Below, piece by piece: positions 1 through 8,455 of a stretch of DNA of 64,000 nt. Source of the DNA: JAIOPA01 sp964655175 (GTDB taxonomy: Bacteria; Eisenbacteria; RBG-16-71-46); contig CAZZLY010000005.1 of assembly GCA_964655175.1 (NCBI GenBank), positions 1 to 64,000 of the forward strand, read 5' to 3'. How positions within the stretch are numbered: the first letter of the stretch is position 1; every line of letters begins with the position of its first letter. The notes under the pieces are model-generated. The model did not search any database. It was not told where the DNA came from and worked only from the letters and a program-made list of their open reading frames with translations. Both the position numbers and the translations under genes were made by a program.

Positions 1-702
1 CGCGGGCTTGCGACGCGATGCGGCCGCGCCCTTCACGTCGGCCGGCGTGTTCTGATTCACGATCACGCCCTTGTCGGCGACGTCGAGATAACCCACCAGA
101 CGCGCGTTGCGACGGATCGCGTCGGACAGATCGCGCGCCTGCCGATCGGCCACGATCATCGCGGCCAGCCCCGCCGAGATCGCGACCGGGTGACCGCGAT
201 GGCCCTTGAAGCGCGGCACGAGCGCGTAGGCGAACGCGCCCGCGCGCTTGCCCCCGCCGAACGCGCCCAGCGCCTCGTCGAGCACCTCGCCGAGCAGCTT
301 CACCGTGGCGGCCTTCACTTCGGGGTGATCCACGGGCAGCAGCAGGATGCCCTTGGGCTTGGACTTGAGCGCGGCCGCGAGGCCGACCTTGACCGACGAG
401 AACATGCCCTGCGACCACTTCGCGTTGAACGCGAAGCGCACCTCGAGGTCGCCGGTGCGGCCCTGCGCACCGTGCAGATCGGGCGCGAGCAGGCCCTTCT
501 CGACGAGCGTCTCGAACTCCTCGCCCGCGACCTCGCAGACGCGCTCACCGTCGGCCCCGAGGACCGCGATCACGGTGTCGGCGGACGCCCACAGCGCACG
601 GACCCCGCGCACGAGGAACGACTGACCGCGCGACTTCACGAGCGCCTTGGGACTCCCCATGCGCGACGAGGCTCCAGCGGCCAGCAGGACTCCGATGATC
701 AC
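1..702 (-). CDS. MocA-like molybdenum cofactor nucleotidyltransferase (3' end cut by window)
   Basis: MobA-like NTP-transferase family, which attaches a nucleotide to molybdopterin; MocA makes the cytosine dinucleotide form used by xanthine-oxidase-family enzymes. The N-terminus (LAAGASSRMGSPKALV) is the family's nucleotide-binding loop, followed by a PVDHPEV-type metal-binding motif, GHRGHPV and a late VNQNTPADV. The GTG start at 702 follows an AAGGGAG ribosome site and overlaps the XdhC stop as GTGA. The 234 codons visible cover nearly a full-length protein. As the last gene of the Mo-hydroxylase operon it probably matures the cofactor of the enzyme encoded upstream. Whether it prefers CTP or GTP cannot be read from sequence. 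Confidence 0.85.
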   Translation of the reverse strand, partial: MIIGVLLAAGASSRMGSPKALVKSRGQSFLVRGVRALWASADTVIAVLGADGERVCEVAGEEFETLVEKGLLAPDLHGAQGRTGDLEVRFAFNAKWSQGMFSSVKVGLAAALKSKPKGILLLPVDHPEVKAATVKLLGEVLDEALGAFGGGKRAGAFAYALVPRFKGHRGHPVAISAGLAAMIVADRQARDLSDAIRRNARLVGYLDVADKGVIVNQNTPADVKGAAASRRKPA

Positions 703-1607
703 GACGGGCTCCCTTCCTGAGGGGGATGGTGGACGACGGGGATCCCGGGAGCATCACCCTCCCGGTGGGACTTCACGCGAGCCGACGGCACCCAACCCTG
801 GGACGGGTCGGCTCCACGCCGGACGGCGACGAGCTCGGCGACGATGCTCACGGCGATCTCCTCGGGCGTGCGCGCGCCGATCGGCAGCCCGACGGGCGAA
901 TGCAATCGTGCGAGCTGCGCATCGTCGTAGCCGCGACCACGCAGGCGCAGCGCGAACTTGCGCTGCTTGGCGAGGCTGCCGATCAGGCCCGTGTAGCGCA
1001 ATGGCGCGCGCAGCAGTTCCTGCACGACGCGCTGGTCGAGCGCGTGGTCGTGCGTCGTGACCACGGCGTACACGTCGCTCGCATCCGAACGCCAGCCCTC
1101 GAGCTGTTCGCGCGCGAACGCATCGGGCTCGCGCAGCATGCGCGTCGCGTACGGGAACCGCTCCGAGGTGAGCCATTCGGGGCGCGCGTCCACGACCTGC
1201 ACCGCGAAGCCCGTGCCCGCCGCGAGCGCGGCCAGCGGGCGCGCCACGTGCCCGGCGCCGAACACGATCAGGCGCGGCTGCGCCTCGAGCACCTCGAGGT
1301 GCACGACCATCTCGCCGCCGCAGCACATGCCGAGTTCGGTGGTGAGTTGCTTGCGAACCGTGCGCGTCGCTTCACCGGACGCGAGCAGGCTCGCGGCCTC
1401 GTGCACGCACGCGTGCTCGATCGCCCCGCCCCCGATCGTGCCGGCGGTCTCGCCATCGGCCGCCACGAGCATGTGCACACCGGGCTTCTGCGGCGTGAAC
1501 CCGCGCGACTCGACCACGGTGAGCAGCACGAACCGCCGCCCCGCCGCCCGCCAGGCGGCGAGCACGGCCCACACGTCGGGCGACGGCCCGCCGAGCGGAC
1601 CCGTCAC
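699..1607 (-). CDS. xdhC: XdhC-family molybdenum cofactor insertion/maturation protein
   Basis: XdhC proteins bind molybdopterin, promote sulfuration and insert it into xanthine-oxidase-type enzymes. The 302-residue product has the N-terminal XdhC/CoxI domain with a Cys pair in GMCCGGEM, then the C-terminal Rossmann domain starting at VFGAGHVARPLA. Length is normal. The GTG start at 1607 overlaps the stop of the FAD-subunit gene (GTGA), and its own stop overlaps the MocA-like start, so translation is probably coupled. An upstream in-frame ATG would extend it far into the FAD-subunit gene and is unlikely. The position in the operon supports a dedicated chaperone role. Confidence 0.9.
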   Translation of the reverse strand: MTGPLGGPSPDVWAVLAAWRAAGRRFVLLTVVESRGFTPQKPGVHMLVAADGETAGTIGGGAIEHACVHEAASLLASGEATRTVRKQLTTELGMCCGGEMVVHLEVLEAQPRLIVFGAGHVARPLAALAAGTGFAVQVVDARPEWLTSERFPYATRMLREPDAFAREQLEGWRSDASDVYAVVTTHDHALDQRVVQELLRAPLRYTGLIGSLAKQRKFALRLRGRGYDDAQLARLHSPVGLPIGARTPEEIAVSIVAELVAVRRGADPSQGWVPSARVKSHREGDAPGIPVVHHPPQEGSPS

Positions 1608-2593
1608 GCGGGCAACCCGAACGCGTCGGCGAGCGCGCGCTTCACCAGCACCGGCACCATGGCCTGCCGCCAGTCGTCGTCGTACGGCACGTTGGTCAGC
1701 GGCCGGCACTGCTTGGCGGCGCTGGCCGCGACGGCCGCGAACGTGTCCGCGTCAGCGGGACGGCCCACCGCGAGGCCGTCGAGCTGCCCCAGCAGTCGCG
1801 GCTTGGCACCCAGGGCGCTCACGACGACGCGCAGCGATTCGATGCGCGTCGCCTCGCCCCGGGCCGCGACCGCGATGGACAGCATGGGGAAGTCGATCGC
1901 GCCGCGCGGCCGCAGCTTGCGGTAGGCACCGCGCTGGCCGCGCGAGGCGGCGGGCAGCGTGACGCGCGTGACGACCTCGTCGCGCTGCAGCACGTTGTTG
2001 TGCACGCCGTCGCCCACGAAGAACTCGTCCGCCCCCACCGTGCGCAGGCCCGCGGGCCCCGCGATCTCGATGAGCGCCCCGTACGCGATGAGCGTCGGCG
2101 CCACGTCGGACGAATGCGCCGCGACGCAGCGCTTGCCCTGCGGCACGACGTGGCAGCGCACGCCGTCCTTCTTGAGGCAGAACCCCAGCGCCTCGCGCCA
2201 GAAGTACGTCTGGTTGTAGTACGTGCAGCGCGTGTCGAGGCACAGGTTGCCGCCGAGCGTGCCCATGTTGCGGATCTGCGGCGACGCGACGAGCGAGGCG
2301 GCGTGGGCGACGGCCGCGAAGTCGGGCTGCAGCGCGGGCTCGCGCGTGAGCGCGGTGAGCGTGGTGAGCGCGCCCAGGTGCAGGTCGCCGTCGGTCACGT
2401 GCACGCCGCGCAGTTCGGCCACGCGCGCGAGCGAGATCACGCGCTTGGGCTCGTGCAGACGATGCTTGAGGTTCGGCACGGCATCGGTGCCACCGGCCAC
2501 CAGCAGACACTCGCCCGGCGACTCGGCGAGCAGGCGCAGCACCTCGGCGAGCGAGCCGGGCGCGAGCCATTCGAAGCGCGGCAGGGTGAGCAT
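1604..2593 (-). CDS. FAD-binding subunit of a 4-hydroxybenzoyl-CoA reductase-like Mo hydroxylase
   Basis: FAD-binding domain of the CO dehydrogenase/xanthine oxidase medium-subunit family, 329 residues, with VAGGTDAVP (about 33-40) and GTLGGNLCLDTRC (111-123) as flavin-binding segments. Unusually for the family it has a cysteine-rich insertion with Cys at 118, 123, 139, 147 and 156. The spacing 123/139/147/156 equals that of the four [4Fe-4S] ligands reported for the HcrB subunit of Thauera 4-hydroxybenzoyl-CoA reductase (122/138/146/155, from memory). That cluster lets the enzyme run as a reductase in anaerobic aromatic degradation. ATG overlaps the upstream stop by one base (TGATG). Substrate is inferred, since no CoA ligase lies nearby. 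Confidence 0.85.
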   Translation of the reverse strand: MLTLPRFEWLAPGSLAEVLRLLAESPGECLLVAGGTDAVPNLKHRLHEPKRVISLARVAELRGVHVTDGDLHLGALTTLTALTREPALQPDFAAVAHAASLVASPQIRNMGTLGGNLCLDTRCTYYNQTYFWREALGFCLKKDGVRCHVVPQGKRCVAAHSSDVAPTLIAYGALIEIAGPAGLRTVGADEFFVGDGVHNNVLQRDEVVTRVTLPAASRGQRGAYRKLRPRGAIDFPMLSIAVAARGEATRIESLRVVVSALGAKPRLLGQLDGLAVGRPADADTFAAVAASAAKQCRPLTNVPYDDDWRQAMVPVLVKRALADAFGLPA

Positions 2594-5061
2594 CAGGCAC
2601 GCTCCCGCAGGGTGGTGCGAGCCTGCGACCACGCCGCTCGCGCATCGCCCGACTGCAGCAGACGCAGCACCGCGGGCGGCGAGAACGGCAGCCGATCGCA
2701 GCGGATGCCGAGCGCGTCGTGGATGGCGTTGGCGATCGCGGGCACGCTCGGATGCAGCGGCCCCTCGCCCGCCTCCTTGGCGCCGTAGGGCCCCTCGGGA
2801 TCGACGCTCTCGACGATGAACGACTGCAGTTGCGGCGTGTCGAGCGTGGTCGGCATGCGGTAGTCGAGCAGGCTCGGTCCGTGATGCAGCCCCGAACCAT
2901 GCCCGACCGCGGCCGGCTTGTAGGTCTGCGTCTCGAACAGCGCCTCACCGAAGCCCATGTAGGCGCTGCCCTCCATCTGACCCTCGACCGCGACCGGCGA
3001 GAGCGCACGACCGCAATCGTGCGCGACCCAGATGTTGCACACCCGCACGAACCCCGTCTCGGGATCGGCCTCGACCTCGGCGACGTGCGCGGTGAACGAG
3101 TACGCCGGCGAGGCGCCGATCGTGCCGCCGCGGTAGTCGCCCCCCAGCTTGGGGCTCTGGTACCAGCCGACCGAACCCAGCGTGCCGTGGCGCGCCTCGG
3201 TGGTCTGGAACGCGTCGCGGATGCTCATGGCGTGGTTCACGGGGTCGCTCGTCGCGACGGCCATGCCGTTCGCGAGCACGATCTCGCCCTTGCGGCAGCC
3301 CCAGAGCTCGGCGAGCGTCTCGGCGATGCGCTCGCGCAACTGCCTCGCCGCGTCGAGACAGGCGTTGCCGCACATGAACGTCTCGCGGCTCGAGTAGCTG
3401 CCCAGATCGACGGGCGTGAGATCGGTGTCGGCCGCGACCACGCGCACGTCGCGCAGCCCCAGCCCCAGTTCCTCGCACACGATGGTCGCGAGCATGGAAT
3501 CCGCGCCCTGGCCGATGTCGCTCACGCCGCAGAACACCGTGGCGCGCCCCGAACGATCCAACTTGAGTTGCACGGCCGACTGCGGCATCTCGTTGGGGTA
3601 GATGCAGTAGTTGGTCCCCGAGATGTACATGCTGCCGGCGATGCCCAGGCCGCGACCGTAGGGCAGCTTGCGCCAGCGCTCGCGCCAGCCCGAGGCGCGC
3701 TCGACCGCGTCGAGGCAGTCCAGGAAGCCGTTCGAGGTCACGCGCATACCGTTCACCGTGCGCGTGTCCTCGCCGATGAAGTTGCGCCGCCGCACCTCGA
3801 TCGGATCCATGCCGATCCGCTCGGCGAGCTTGTCGATCTGGCACTCGAACGCGAACCGCGGCTGCACCGAACCGTGCCCGCGCTTGGGTCCGCAGCACGG
3901 CTTGTTCGTGAACACGCGCGTCGAATCGAAGCGGTAGGCCGGCAGCTGGTAGGGCGCGGTGAGCAACTGCCCCGAGTAGTACGTGGTCACGAGCCCGAAG
4001 CTGGAATAGGCGCCCCCGTCGATCTGGATGCGCGCATCGGTCGCCGTGAGCATGCCGTCGCGCGAGATGCCGGTGCGGTAGCGCAGGCGCATCGGGTGAC
4101 GGCCGCGGTGCGCGTAGAACACCTCCTCGCGCGTGTACAGGATCTTGACCGGCCGACCGGTGATCATGCTGAGCTTGGCGGCGCAGAACTCGAGCGAGAA
4201 CGGTTCGCTCTTGCCGCCGAACGCGCCGCCGACCACGGGCTGGATCACCCGGATGCGCTGCGTGGGCAGTGCGAGCACCTTGGCGAGGTCGCGATGCAGG
4301 TAGTGCGCGACCTGCGTGCTCGACCACAGCGTGAGGAACCCGGTCGCGTCGTACTCGGCGACGCAGCAGTGCGGCTCGATCGGCGCGTGGGTGTTGCCCT
4401 CGTACCAGTACTCGGCCTCGACCGTCTCGTCGCTCGCGGCGAGCCGCTCGTCCACGGGGCCGAACTCGAGGTGGACGTGCTTCGAGAGATTGCCCTCGGA
4501 CGCTTTCTCGTTGACCTGGATCTCGGGGTGCGCGAGCGCCGCGTCGATATCGTCGATCGTCGGCAGCACCTCGTACGAGACCTTGATGGCGCGCAGCGCC
4601 TCTTCGGCGATCAGCTCGCTGTCGGCGGCGACCGCGGCGATCGCGTCGCCCACGTAGCGCGCCTTGTCCTCGCACAGCGCCTGCTCGTCCTGCGTCCACG
4701 GGATGATGCCGAAGTATTCGGGCAGGTCCTTACCCGTGATGACCGCGTGCACGCCGGGCATGGCGAGGGCGGCGGACGCGTCGATGCTCAGGATGCGCGC
4801 GTGCGCGTGGATGGATCGCAGCAACTTGCCGTGCAGCATGCGCGGCAGCGTGAGGTCGTCGGCGTACACGGCGCGGCCGGTCACCTTGGCGAGCCCCTCG
4901 ACCTTGCGCGCGCGCTTGCCCACCGCGTGGAACGCGTCGCCGTTGGGCGGCGCCGTGCGCCCACCCTCCCACACCGGCGGCTTGAGCCGGTCCGCCTTGG
5001 GCATGGTGCGCCCGGCGGGGATGCTCATGCCCGACTTGGGATCGTCCTTGGGCGCGCTCAT
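2593..5061 (-). CDS. Molybdopterin-binding catalytic subunit, 4-hydroxybenzoyl-CoA reductase/xanthine dehydrogenase family
   Basis: Large Mo-binding subunit of 822 residues. The aldehyde oxidase/xanthine dehydrogenase a/b-hammerhead domain starts near residue 45 (GLAKVTGRAVYADDL), followed by the Mo-binding domains with VVGGAFGGKSEP, QGADSMLA and the C-terminal GAKEAGEGPLHPS segment, where the family's catalytic Glu lies. Segments such as SGTNYCIYPNEMPQS resemble, from memory, benzoyl-CoA-type HcrA rather than purine hydroxylases. The first 40 residues are a low-complexity extension with no signal peptide, so it is cytoplasmic. The ATG overlaps the stop of the 2Fe-2S subunit (ATGA). Exact substrate is uncertain. 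Confidence 0.88.
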   Translation of the reverse strand: MSAPKDDPKSGMSIPAGRTMPKADRLKPPVWEGGRTAPPNGDAFHAVGKRARKVEGLAKVTGRAVYADDLTLPRMLHGKLLRSIHAHARILSIDASAALAMPGVHAVITGKDLPEYFGIIPWTQDEQALCEDKARYVGDAIAAVAADSELIAEEALRAIKVSYEVLPTIDDIDAALAHPEIQVNEKASEGNLSKHVHLEFGPVDERLAASDETVEAEYWYEGNTHAPIEPHCCVAEYDATGFLTLWSSTQVAHYLHRDLAKVLALPTQRIRVIQPVVGGAFGGKSEPFSLEFCAAKLSMITGRPVKILYTREEVFYAHRGRHPMRLRYRTGISRDGMLTATDARIQIDGGAYSSFGLVTTYYSGQLLTAPYQLPAYRFDSTRVFTNKPCCGPKRGHGSVQPRFAFECQIDKLAERIGMDPIEVRRRNFIGEDTRTVNGMRVTSNGFLDCLDAVERASGWRERWRKLPYGRGLGIAGSMYISGTNYCIYPNEMPQSAVQLKLDRSGRATVFCGVSDIGQGADSMLATIVCEELGLGLRDVRVVAADTDLTPVDLGSYSSRETFMCGNACLDAARQLRERIAETLAELWGCRKGEIVLANGMAVATSDPVNHAMSIRDAFQTTEARHGTLGSVGWYQSPKLGGDYRGGTIGASPAYSFTAHVAEVEADPETGFVRVCNIWVAHDCGRALSPVAVEGQMEGSAYMGFGEALFETQTYKPAAVGHGSGLHHGPSLLDYRMPTTLDTPQLQSFIVESVDPEGPYGAKEAGEGPLHPSVPAIANAIHDALGIRCDRLPFSPPAVLRLLQSGDARAAWSQARTTLRERA

Positions 5062-5555
5062 GCGCCCGTCCGGCGCGTGCGCCGCTCGGCCGCGGCGAGT
5101 TCGACGGCATCCAGGATCTTGGTGTAGCCGGTGCAACGGCAGAGGTTGCCCGACAACGCGTGCGCGATCTCGTCGCGCGTCGGCGCGGGATTGCGGTCGA
5201 GCAGCGCGGCCGCGCTCATGAGCATGCCCGGCGTGCAGAAACCGCACTGCGCCCCGCCGGTGCGATCGAACGCGTCCTGCAGTTCGTGCGGCACCGCGCC
5301 GGTGGCGAGCCCCTCGACCGTGCGCACCTCGCGGCCCTCGCACGCGAGCGCCAGCGTGAGGCACGCCAGCACCGGTTCGCCGTCCACGACCACCGTGCAC
5401 GCGCCGCAGTCGCCCTTGTCGCAGCCCTGCTTGGAACCGGTGAGCGCGAGCCCGTAACGCAGGGCCTCGAGCAGCGTCGTGTGCGGCGTCACGGCGCAGG
5501 TGCGCTCGTCACCGTTCACACGCAGCCGGCACAGCACCGAGGCGGGGTGTTCCAA
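5058..5555 (-). CDS. [2Fe-2S] subunit of xanthine oxidase-family Mo hydroxylase
   Basis: Small electron-transfer subunit of 165 residues with two iron-sulfur domains. The plant-ferredoxin-type cluster uses Cys45, 50, 53 and 65 (CDKGDCGAC then C), and the second all-helical cluster uses Cys104/107 (CGFC) and Cys139/141 (CRC). No Tat signal is present. The start is TTG, preceded by CCGGAGAG at suitable spacing; no better ATG or GTG exists. It is first in the operon and pairs with the Mo and FAD subunits that follow in the order gamma, alpha, beta. Confidence 0.9.
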   Translation of the reverse strand: MEHPASVLCRLRVNGDERTCAVTPHTTLLEALRYGLALTGSKQGCDKGDCGACTVVVDGEPVLACLTLALACEGREVRTVEGLATGAVPHELQDAFDRTGGAQCGFCTPGMLMSAAALLDRNPAPTRDEIAHALSGNLCRCTGYTKILDAVELAAAERRTRRTGA

Positions 5556-5602
5556 AGGAGGCTCTCCGGAAGGGGACGCGGACGCACGGGGGGTTCCGCG
5601 CG

Positions 5603-5631
5603 ATTGAACCCGCTGCCCCCACGGGTGTCAA
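5603..5631 (-). promoter_or_regulatory. Sigma70-like promoter of the Mo-hydroxylase operon
   Basis: On the minus strand a perfect -35 TTGACA (5626-5631) is followed after 17 bases by TTCAAT (5603-5608), about 48 bases before the TTG start of the 2Fe-2S subunit. It is back to back with the promoter of the divergent oxidoreductase. Confidence 0.65.
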
Positions 5632-5646
5632 CGCGTGTGCGCGCGC

Positions 5647-5676
5647 TTGCCGCCGCCCCCTCGCGGTGCGCACAAT
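5647..5676 (+). promoter_or_regulatory. Promoter of the DAO-family oxidoreductase, possibly leaderless
   Basis: TTGCCG (5647-5652), 18 bases, then CACAAT (5671-5676). The ATG begins seven bases after the -10, about where transcription should start, and no Shine-Dalgarno precedes it, so the mRNA may be leaderless. Confidence 0.5.
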
Positions 5677-5682
5677 GCGGCC

Positions 5683-6942
5683 ATGGCCGACACCCCGACT
5701 CCCGCGCCGCCCTCCTATTGGTGGGCCGATGCTCCGCCCGCGTTCCCGACGATCACCGAGGACCTCGAGGTGGACGTCGCCGTCATCGGCGGCGGCATCA
5801 CCGGCATCACGCTCGCGTACACGCTCATCTCGCAGGACGCGAGCGTCGCGGTGCTCGAGGCCGGTCGGCTCGCGGGCGAGGCGAGTGGCCGCAACGCCGG
5901 CTTCCTGCTGGCGCTGCCCGCCGAGCCCTACGCCGAGCGCATCGCGCTCTGGGGCCGCGAGGGCGCCCGCGCCATGATGCAACTGGGCCGGCGCACGCAT
6001 CAGCGCATCGCGCATCTGGCGCAGTCGCTGTCGATCGATTGTGACCATCGCCTCACCGGCAGCCTGCGTCTGACGCGCACCGAGGAGGAGACCGAGGACC
6101 TGCGCGGCTCGCTGCCGGAACTGCGGCACGACGGCTTCCCCATGCGCGAGGTCGCGCGCGAGGACGTCCTGCCCGCGCACGCGGTGGGACGCTTCCATTC
6201 CGCGTTCGAGGTCCCCGAGGACGGCTGCGTGCATCCGGTGCGATTCCAGCACGGACTGGCGCGCGCGGCGGCGGCCAAGGGTGCACGCCTGTTCGAGCAC
6301 TCGCGGGTGACCGGCGCCGCGTGGCGCGACGGGGAATGGCGCGTCGCGGCGGCGGGCCGCACGGTGCGCGCACGCACGCTCGTCGTGGCCACCAACGCGT
6401 ACGCGCCGCAGTTGCTGCCCGCGCTGCGGGAACTCATCGTGCCGCGTCGCGGCCAGATGCTGGCGACCGCGCCGCTCGACGTGCGATTCGATCCGCGGCC
6501 GGTGTACGCGAACTACGGCTACCAGTACTGGCGACAGGCGAGCGATGGGCGTCTGGTGATCGGCGGCTGGCGCAATCTCTCGTTCGACACCGAGTCGGTG
6601 TACTCGAACGAGACCACGCCCGTCCTGCAGGACGCGATCGAGGCGGGCCTGCGCGAACTCGTGCCCGAGGGGGCACCGATCGAGTACCGCTGGGCGGGCA
6701 CGATGGGCTTCGCACGCGACGGCCGGCCGCTGGTGGGCTGGCTCGACGCGGCGCACCATCTCGCGATCTGTGCCGGGTTCACCGGGCACGGCATGGGTCT
6801 GGCGACCGCGTGCACCGAGGACCTCGCGCAGATCCTGGCGTTCAAGCGCGCGCCGATGACCGCGTCGTTCGATCCGCAGCGGTTCGCCGAGGTGCGCGAG
6901 GCGCGCGAGGCGTTCACGAGTCTGGGGCAGGCCCTCGAATAA
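5683..6942 (+). CDS. FAD-dependent oxidoreductase, DAO family (PuuB-like)
   Basis: D-amino-acid-oxidase fold flavoprotein of 419 residues. The FAD-binding beta-alpha-beta motif is DVAVIGGGITGITLAY near residue 31, followed by EAGRLAGEASGRNAGFLL, which is typical of amine and gamma-glutamylputrescine oxidases. The second FAD-contact motif, CAGFTGHGMGLA, lies near the C-terminus. These enzymes oxidise C-N bonds of amino acids or amines with oxygen or another acceptor; the substrate cannot be set from sequence. It is divergent from the Mo-hydroxylase operon with 127 bases between starts. The ATG at 5683 fits the family; an ATG 48 bases upstream would add a non-conserved extension. Confidence 0.85.
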   Translation: MADTPTPAPPSYWWADAPPAFPTITEDLEVDVAVIGGGITGITLAYTLISQDASVAVLEAGRLAGEASGRNAGFLLALPAEPYAERIALWGREGARAMMQLGRRTHQRIAHLAQSLSIDCDHRLTGSLRLTRTEEETEDLRGSLPELRHDGFPMREVAREDVLPAHAVGRFHSAFEVPEDGCVHPVRFQHGLARAAAAKGARLFEHSRVTGAAWRDGEWRVAAAGRTVRARTLVVATNAYAPQLLPALRELIVPRRGQMLATAPLDVRFDPRPVYANYGYQYWRQASDGRLVIGGWRNLSFDTESVYSNETTPVLQDAIEAGLRELVPEGAPIEYRWAGTMGFARDGRPLVGWLDAAHHLAICAGFTGHGMGLATACTEDLAQILAFKRAPMTASFDPQRFAEVREAREAFTSLGQALE

Positions 6943-6954
6943 CGGGAGGCGGAC

Positions 6955-7590
6955 GTGAGGCAGTGGACGACGCGGTGCGGCTCGCTGGGCCTGATCCTCC
7001 TCATCGTCGCCCTGTTCGCATCCCCCGCGGGCGCCGAACCCTCCGGCGGCATCGCCGAGTGGTCCGACTCGACGCAGGTGCCCGCCCCGCCCCCGCCAGG
7101 CGCGATCACGCCCGAGAACCTCGAACTCGCCCGGTCGTCCCAGAGCCTCGCAACCTGGGCCACCGGTGGCCTCACGCTCACCGGAGCCGCCCTGATCCTC
7201 TCGGGCTCCGACAACGGCGGCAACGGTTCCATGCAGGGCCTCGGCGTCGCCATGCTCGGCACCGGCATGCTGTTCGGGCCCTCGCTGGGGTGGGCGCGCG
7301 CCGGCTACTGGGACCGCGCCATCGGCGGGGCGACCCTGCGCTGTGCGATCGTCGGCGTGGGCTTCTCGGCGGGTCTCATGGCCGGGGTGAGCCAGAGCGA
7401 CGGCTGGGAAGGACTCGGGATCGTGTTGCTGGGCATGACCGCGGGCGTGTGCGGTGCCACGATCGAGGGGCTGGTCGAATGCAACCGCATGGGGCCTTAC
7501 CTGCGCACCCACGGTCGCCCCGGGGATGCGCGCTTCTCGCTGCTCACTCCGCACGGCCCCGGCCTCGCGGTGACGATACCGTTGCACTGA
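6955..7590 (+). CDS. Hypothetical secreted/membrane protein, first of a tandem paralogous pair
   Basis: I do not recognise this 211-residue protein. A GTG start follows GGGAGG with five-base spacing. It has an N-terminal signal or anchor (residues 7-25, ending SPAGA), a Pro-rich stretch (about 41-48), then several Gly/Ala-rich hydrophobic segments that could be three or four membrane helices, including GTGMLFGPSLGWARAG. The C-terminus ends FSLLTPHGPGLAVTIPLH. The next gene shares the GPSLGWARAG and FSLLT-HGPGLA-T-PL blocks, so the two are tandem duplicates. A barrel-like lipid-facing role is possible but unproven. Confidence 0.6.
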   Translation: MRQWTTRCGSLGLILLIVALFASPAGAEPSGGIAEWSDSTQVPAPPPPGAITPENLELARSSQSLATWATGGLTLTGAALILSGSDNGGNGSMQGLGVAMLGTGMLFGPSLGWARAGYWDRAIGGATLRCAIVGVGFSAGLMAGVSQSDGWEGLGIVLLGMTAGVCGATIEGLVECNRMGPYLRTHGRPGDARFSLLTPHGPGLAVTIPLH

Positions 7591-7592
7591 CG

Positions 7593-8270
7593 ATGCGCGC
7601 GCACACGCGGGGACGGCGCAGGTTCGTGGCTCCCATCGTGGCGTGCCTGCTGCTGTCCTCTGGGGCGCAGGCCTCACCCGTGATGAGCCCGGCCCTCACT
7701 CCCACGTGCGCGGTCTCGACGTCGATCACCGCACCGCGTGACCCGGCCGCCGGACGTCCTCACGACGATCGCGTGGATCCCTCGCTGCCCCCCGAGGTCG
7801 TGGCTCGCCGCCGCGCGCAGGCGTTCGAGGCGCAGTGCTGGGCGGTGGGTGCTCCGGTGGTGCTCATCACGAGTGGGGTGCTGTTGGCGGAACGGGCGTC
7901 GGCGGCGGGGCACCCCGAGGACGCCGGATGGGGCACCGGCCTCGTGGCCACCGGTCTCTTGGTCGGGCCGTCGTTGGGATGGGCGCGCGCCGGCGACGGC
8001 GGCCGTGCGGTGAGTGGAGCGCTGCTGCGCACCGGGGCGGTTCTGGGAGGCATGATGTTGGCGGGCGCGGTATCCAACGGTGCGAGCGGCGATCTGGGTC
8101 CCGCGGCGCTCGGCGCGGGCGCGGGGCTGACGCTCGCGATGGCCGCGACCGTGCTCGACGTGCGCCATCTGGGGCGGCACGTGCGCGCGCACGGGTTCGC
8201 GCACGACGCGCAGTTCTCGCTGCTCACGACGCACGGCCCCGGCCTCGCGCTGACGTTGCCGCTGCCCTGA
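7593..8270 (+). CDS. Hypothetical membrane protein, second of a tandem paralogous pair
   Basis: A 225-residue protein starting two bases after the stop of its paralogue. It has an N-terminal signal (RRFVAPIVACLLLSSGAQA, cleavage after residue 24 or so), a 45-residue polar linker, then hydrophobic Gly-rich segments with LLVGPSLGWARAG and a C-terminal FSLLTTHGPGLALTLPL. The shared blocks mark it as a diverged copy of the preceding gene. It probably lies in the same transcript as the oxidoreductase upstream. Function unknown. Confidence 0.6.
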   Translation: MRAHTRGRRRFVAPIVACLLLSSGAQASPVMSPALTPTCAVSTSITAPRDPAAGRPHDDRVDPSLPPEVVARRRAQAFEAQCWAVGAPVVLITSGVLLAERASAAGHPEDAGWGTGLVATGLLVGPSLGWARAGDGGRAVSGALLRTGAVLGGMMLAGAVSNGASGDLGPAALGAGAGLTLAMAATVLDVRHLGRHVRAHGFAHDAQFSLLTTHGPGLALTLPLP

Positions 8271-8321
8271 ACGGGCCCGCATCCGGGCCTCATGGACCAC
8301 CCGGAACGGCCCTGGTGCGGG

Positions 8322-8351
8322 TTTCCCGCGCGCCGGGGCCGCGGCTATACT
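8322..8351 (+). promoter_or_regulatory. Promoter of the aldolase-FBPase operon
   Basis: TTTCCC (8322-8327), an 18-base spacer, then TATACT (8346-8351), a five-of-six match to the -10 consensus, about 97 bases before the aldolase ATG. Confidence 0.55.
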
Positions 8352-8455
8352 GGCGCGGATTCCGCACCCCACCCGTCCCCTCCACCCATACCGCGCGCCC
8401 GTCCGTTCCCGACCCCCGGTCGGACCCACGCCGAGCGGGCCGCAGGACAGGACCC

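Noticed and set aside
2719..5127. Long plus-strand open frame opposite the Mo-hydroxylase large subunit
   Set aside because: Composition is a mirror of the coding strand with Arg/Ala/Val/Gly bias and no conserved motif.
1604..5555. Plain xanthine dehydrogenase or CO dehydrogenase
   Set aside because: The cysteine loop in the FAD subunit, and the GAKEAGEG and EMPQS segments of the Mo subunit, fit 4-hydroxybenzoyl-CoA reductase better. The signature AYRCSFR of CO dehydrogenase is missing.
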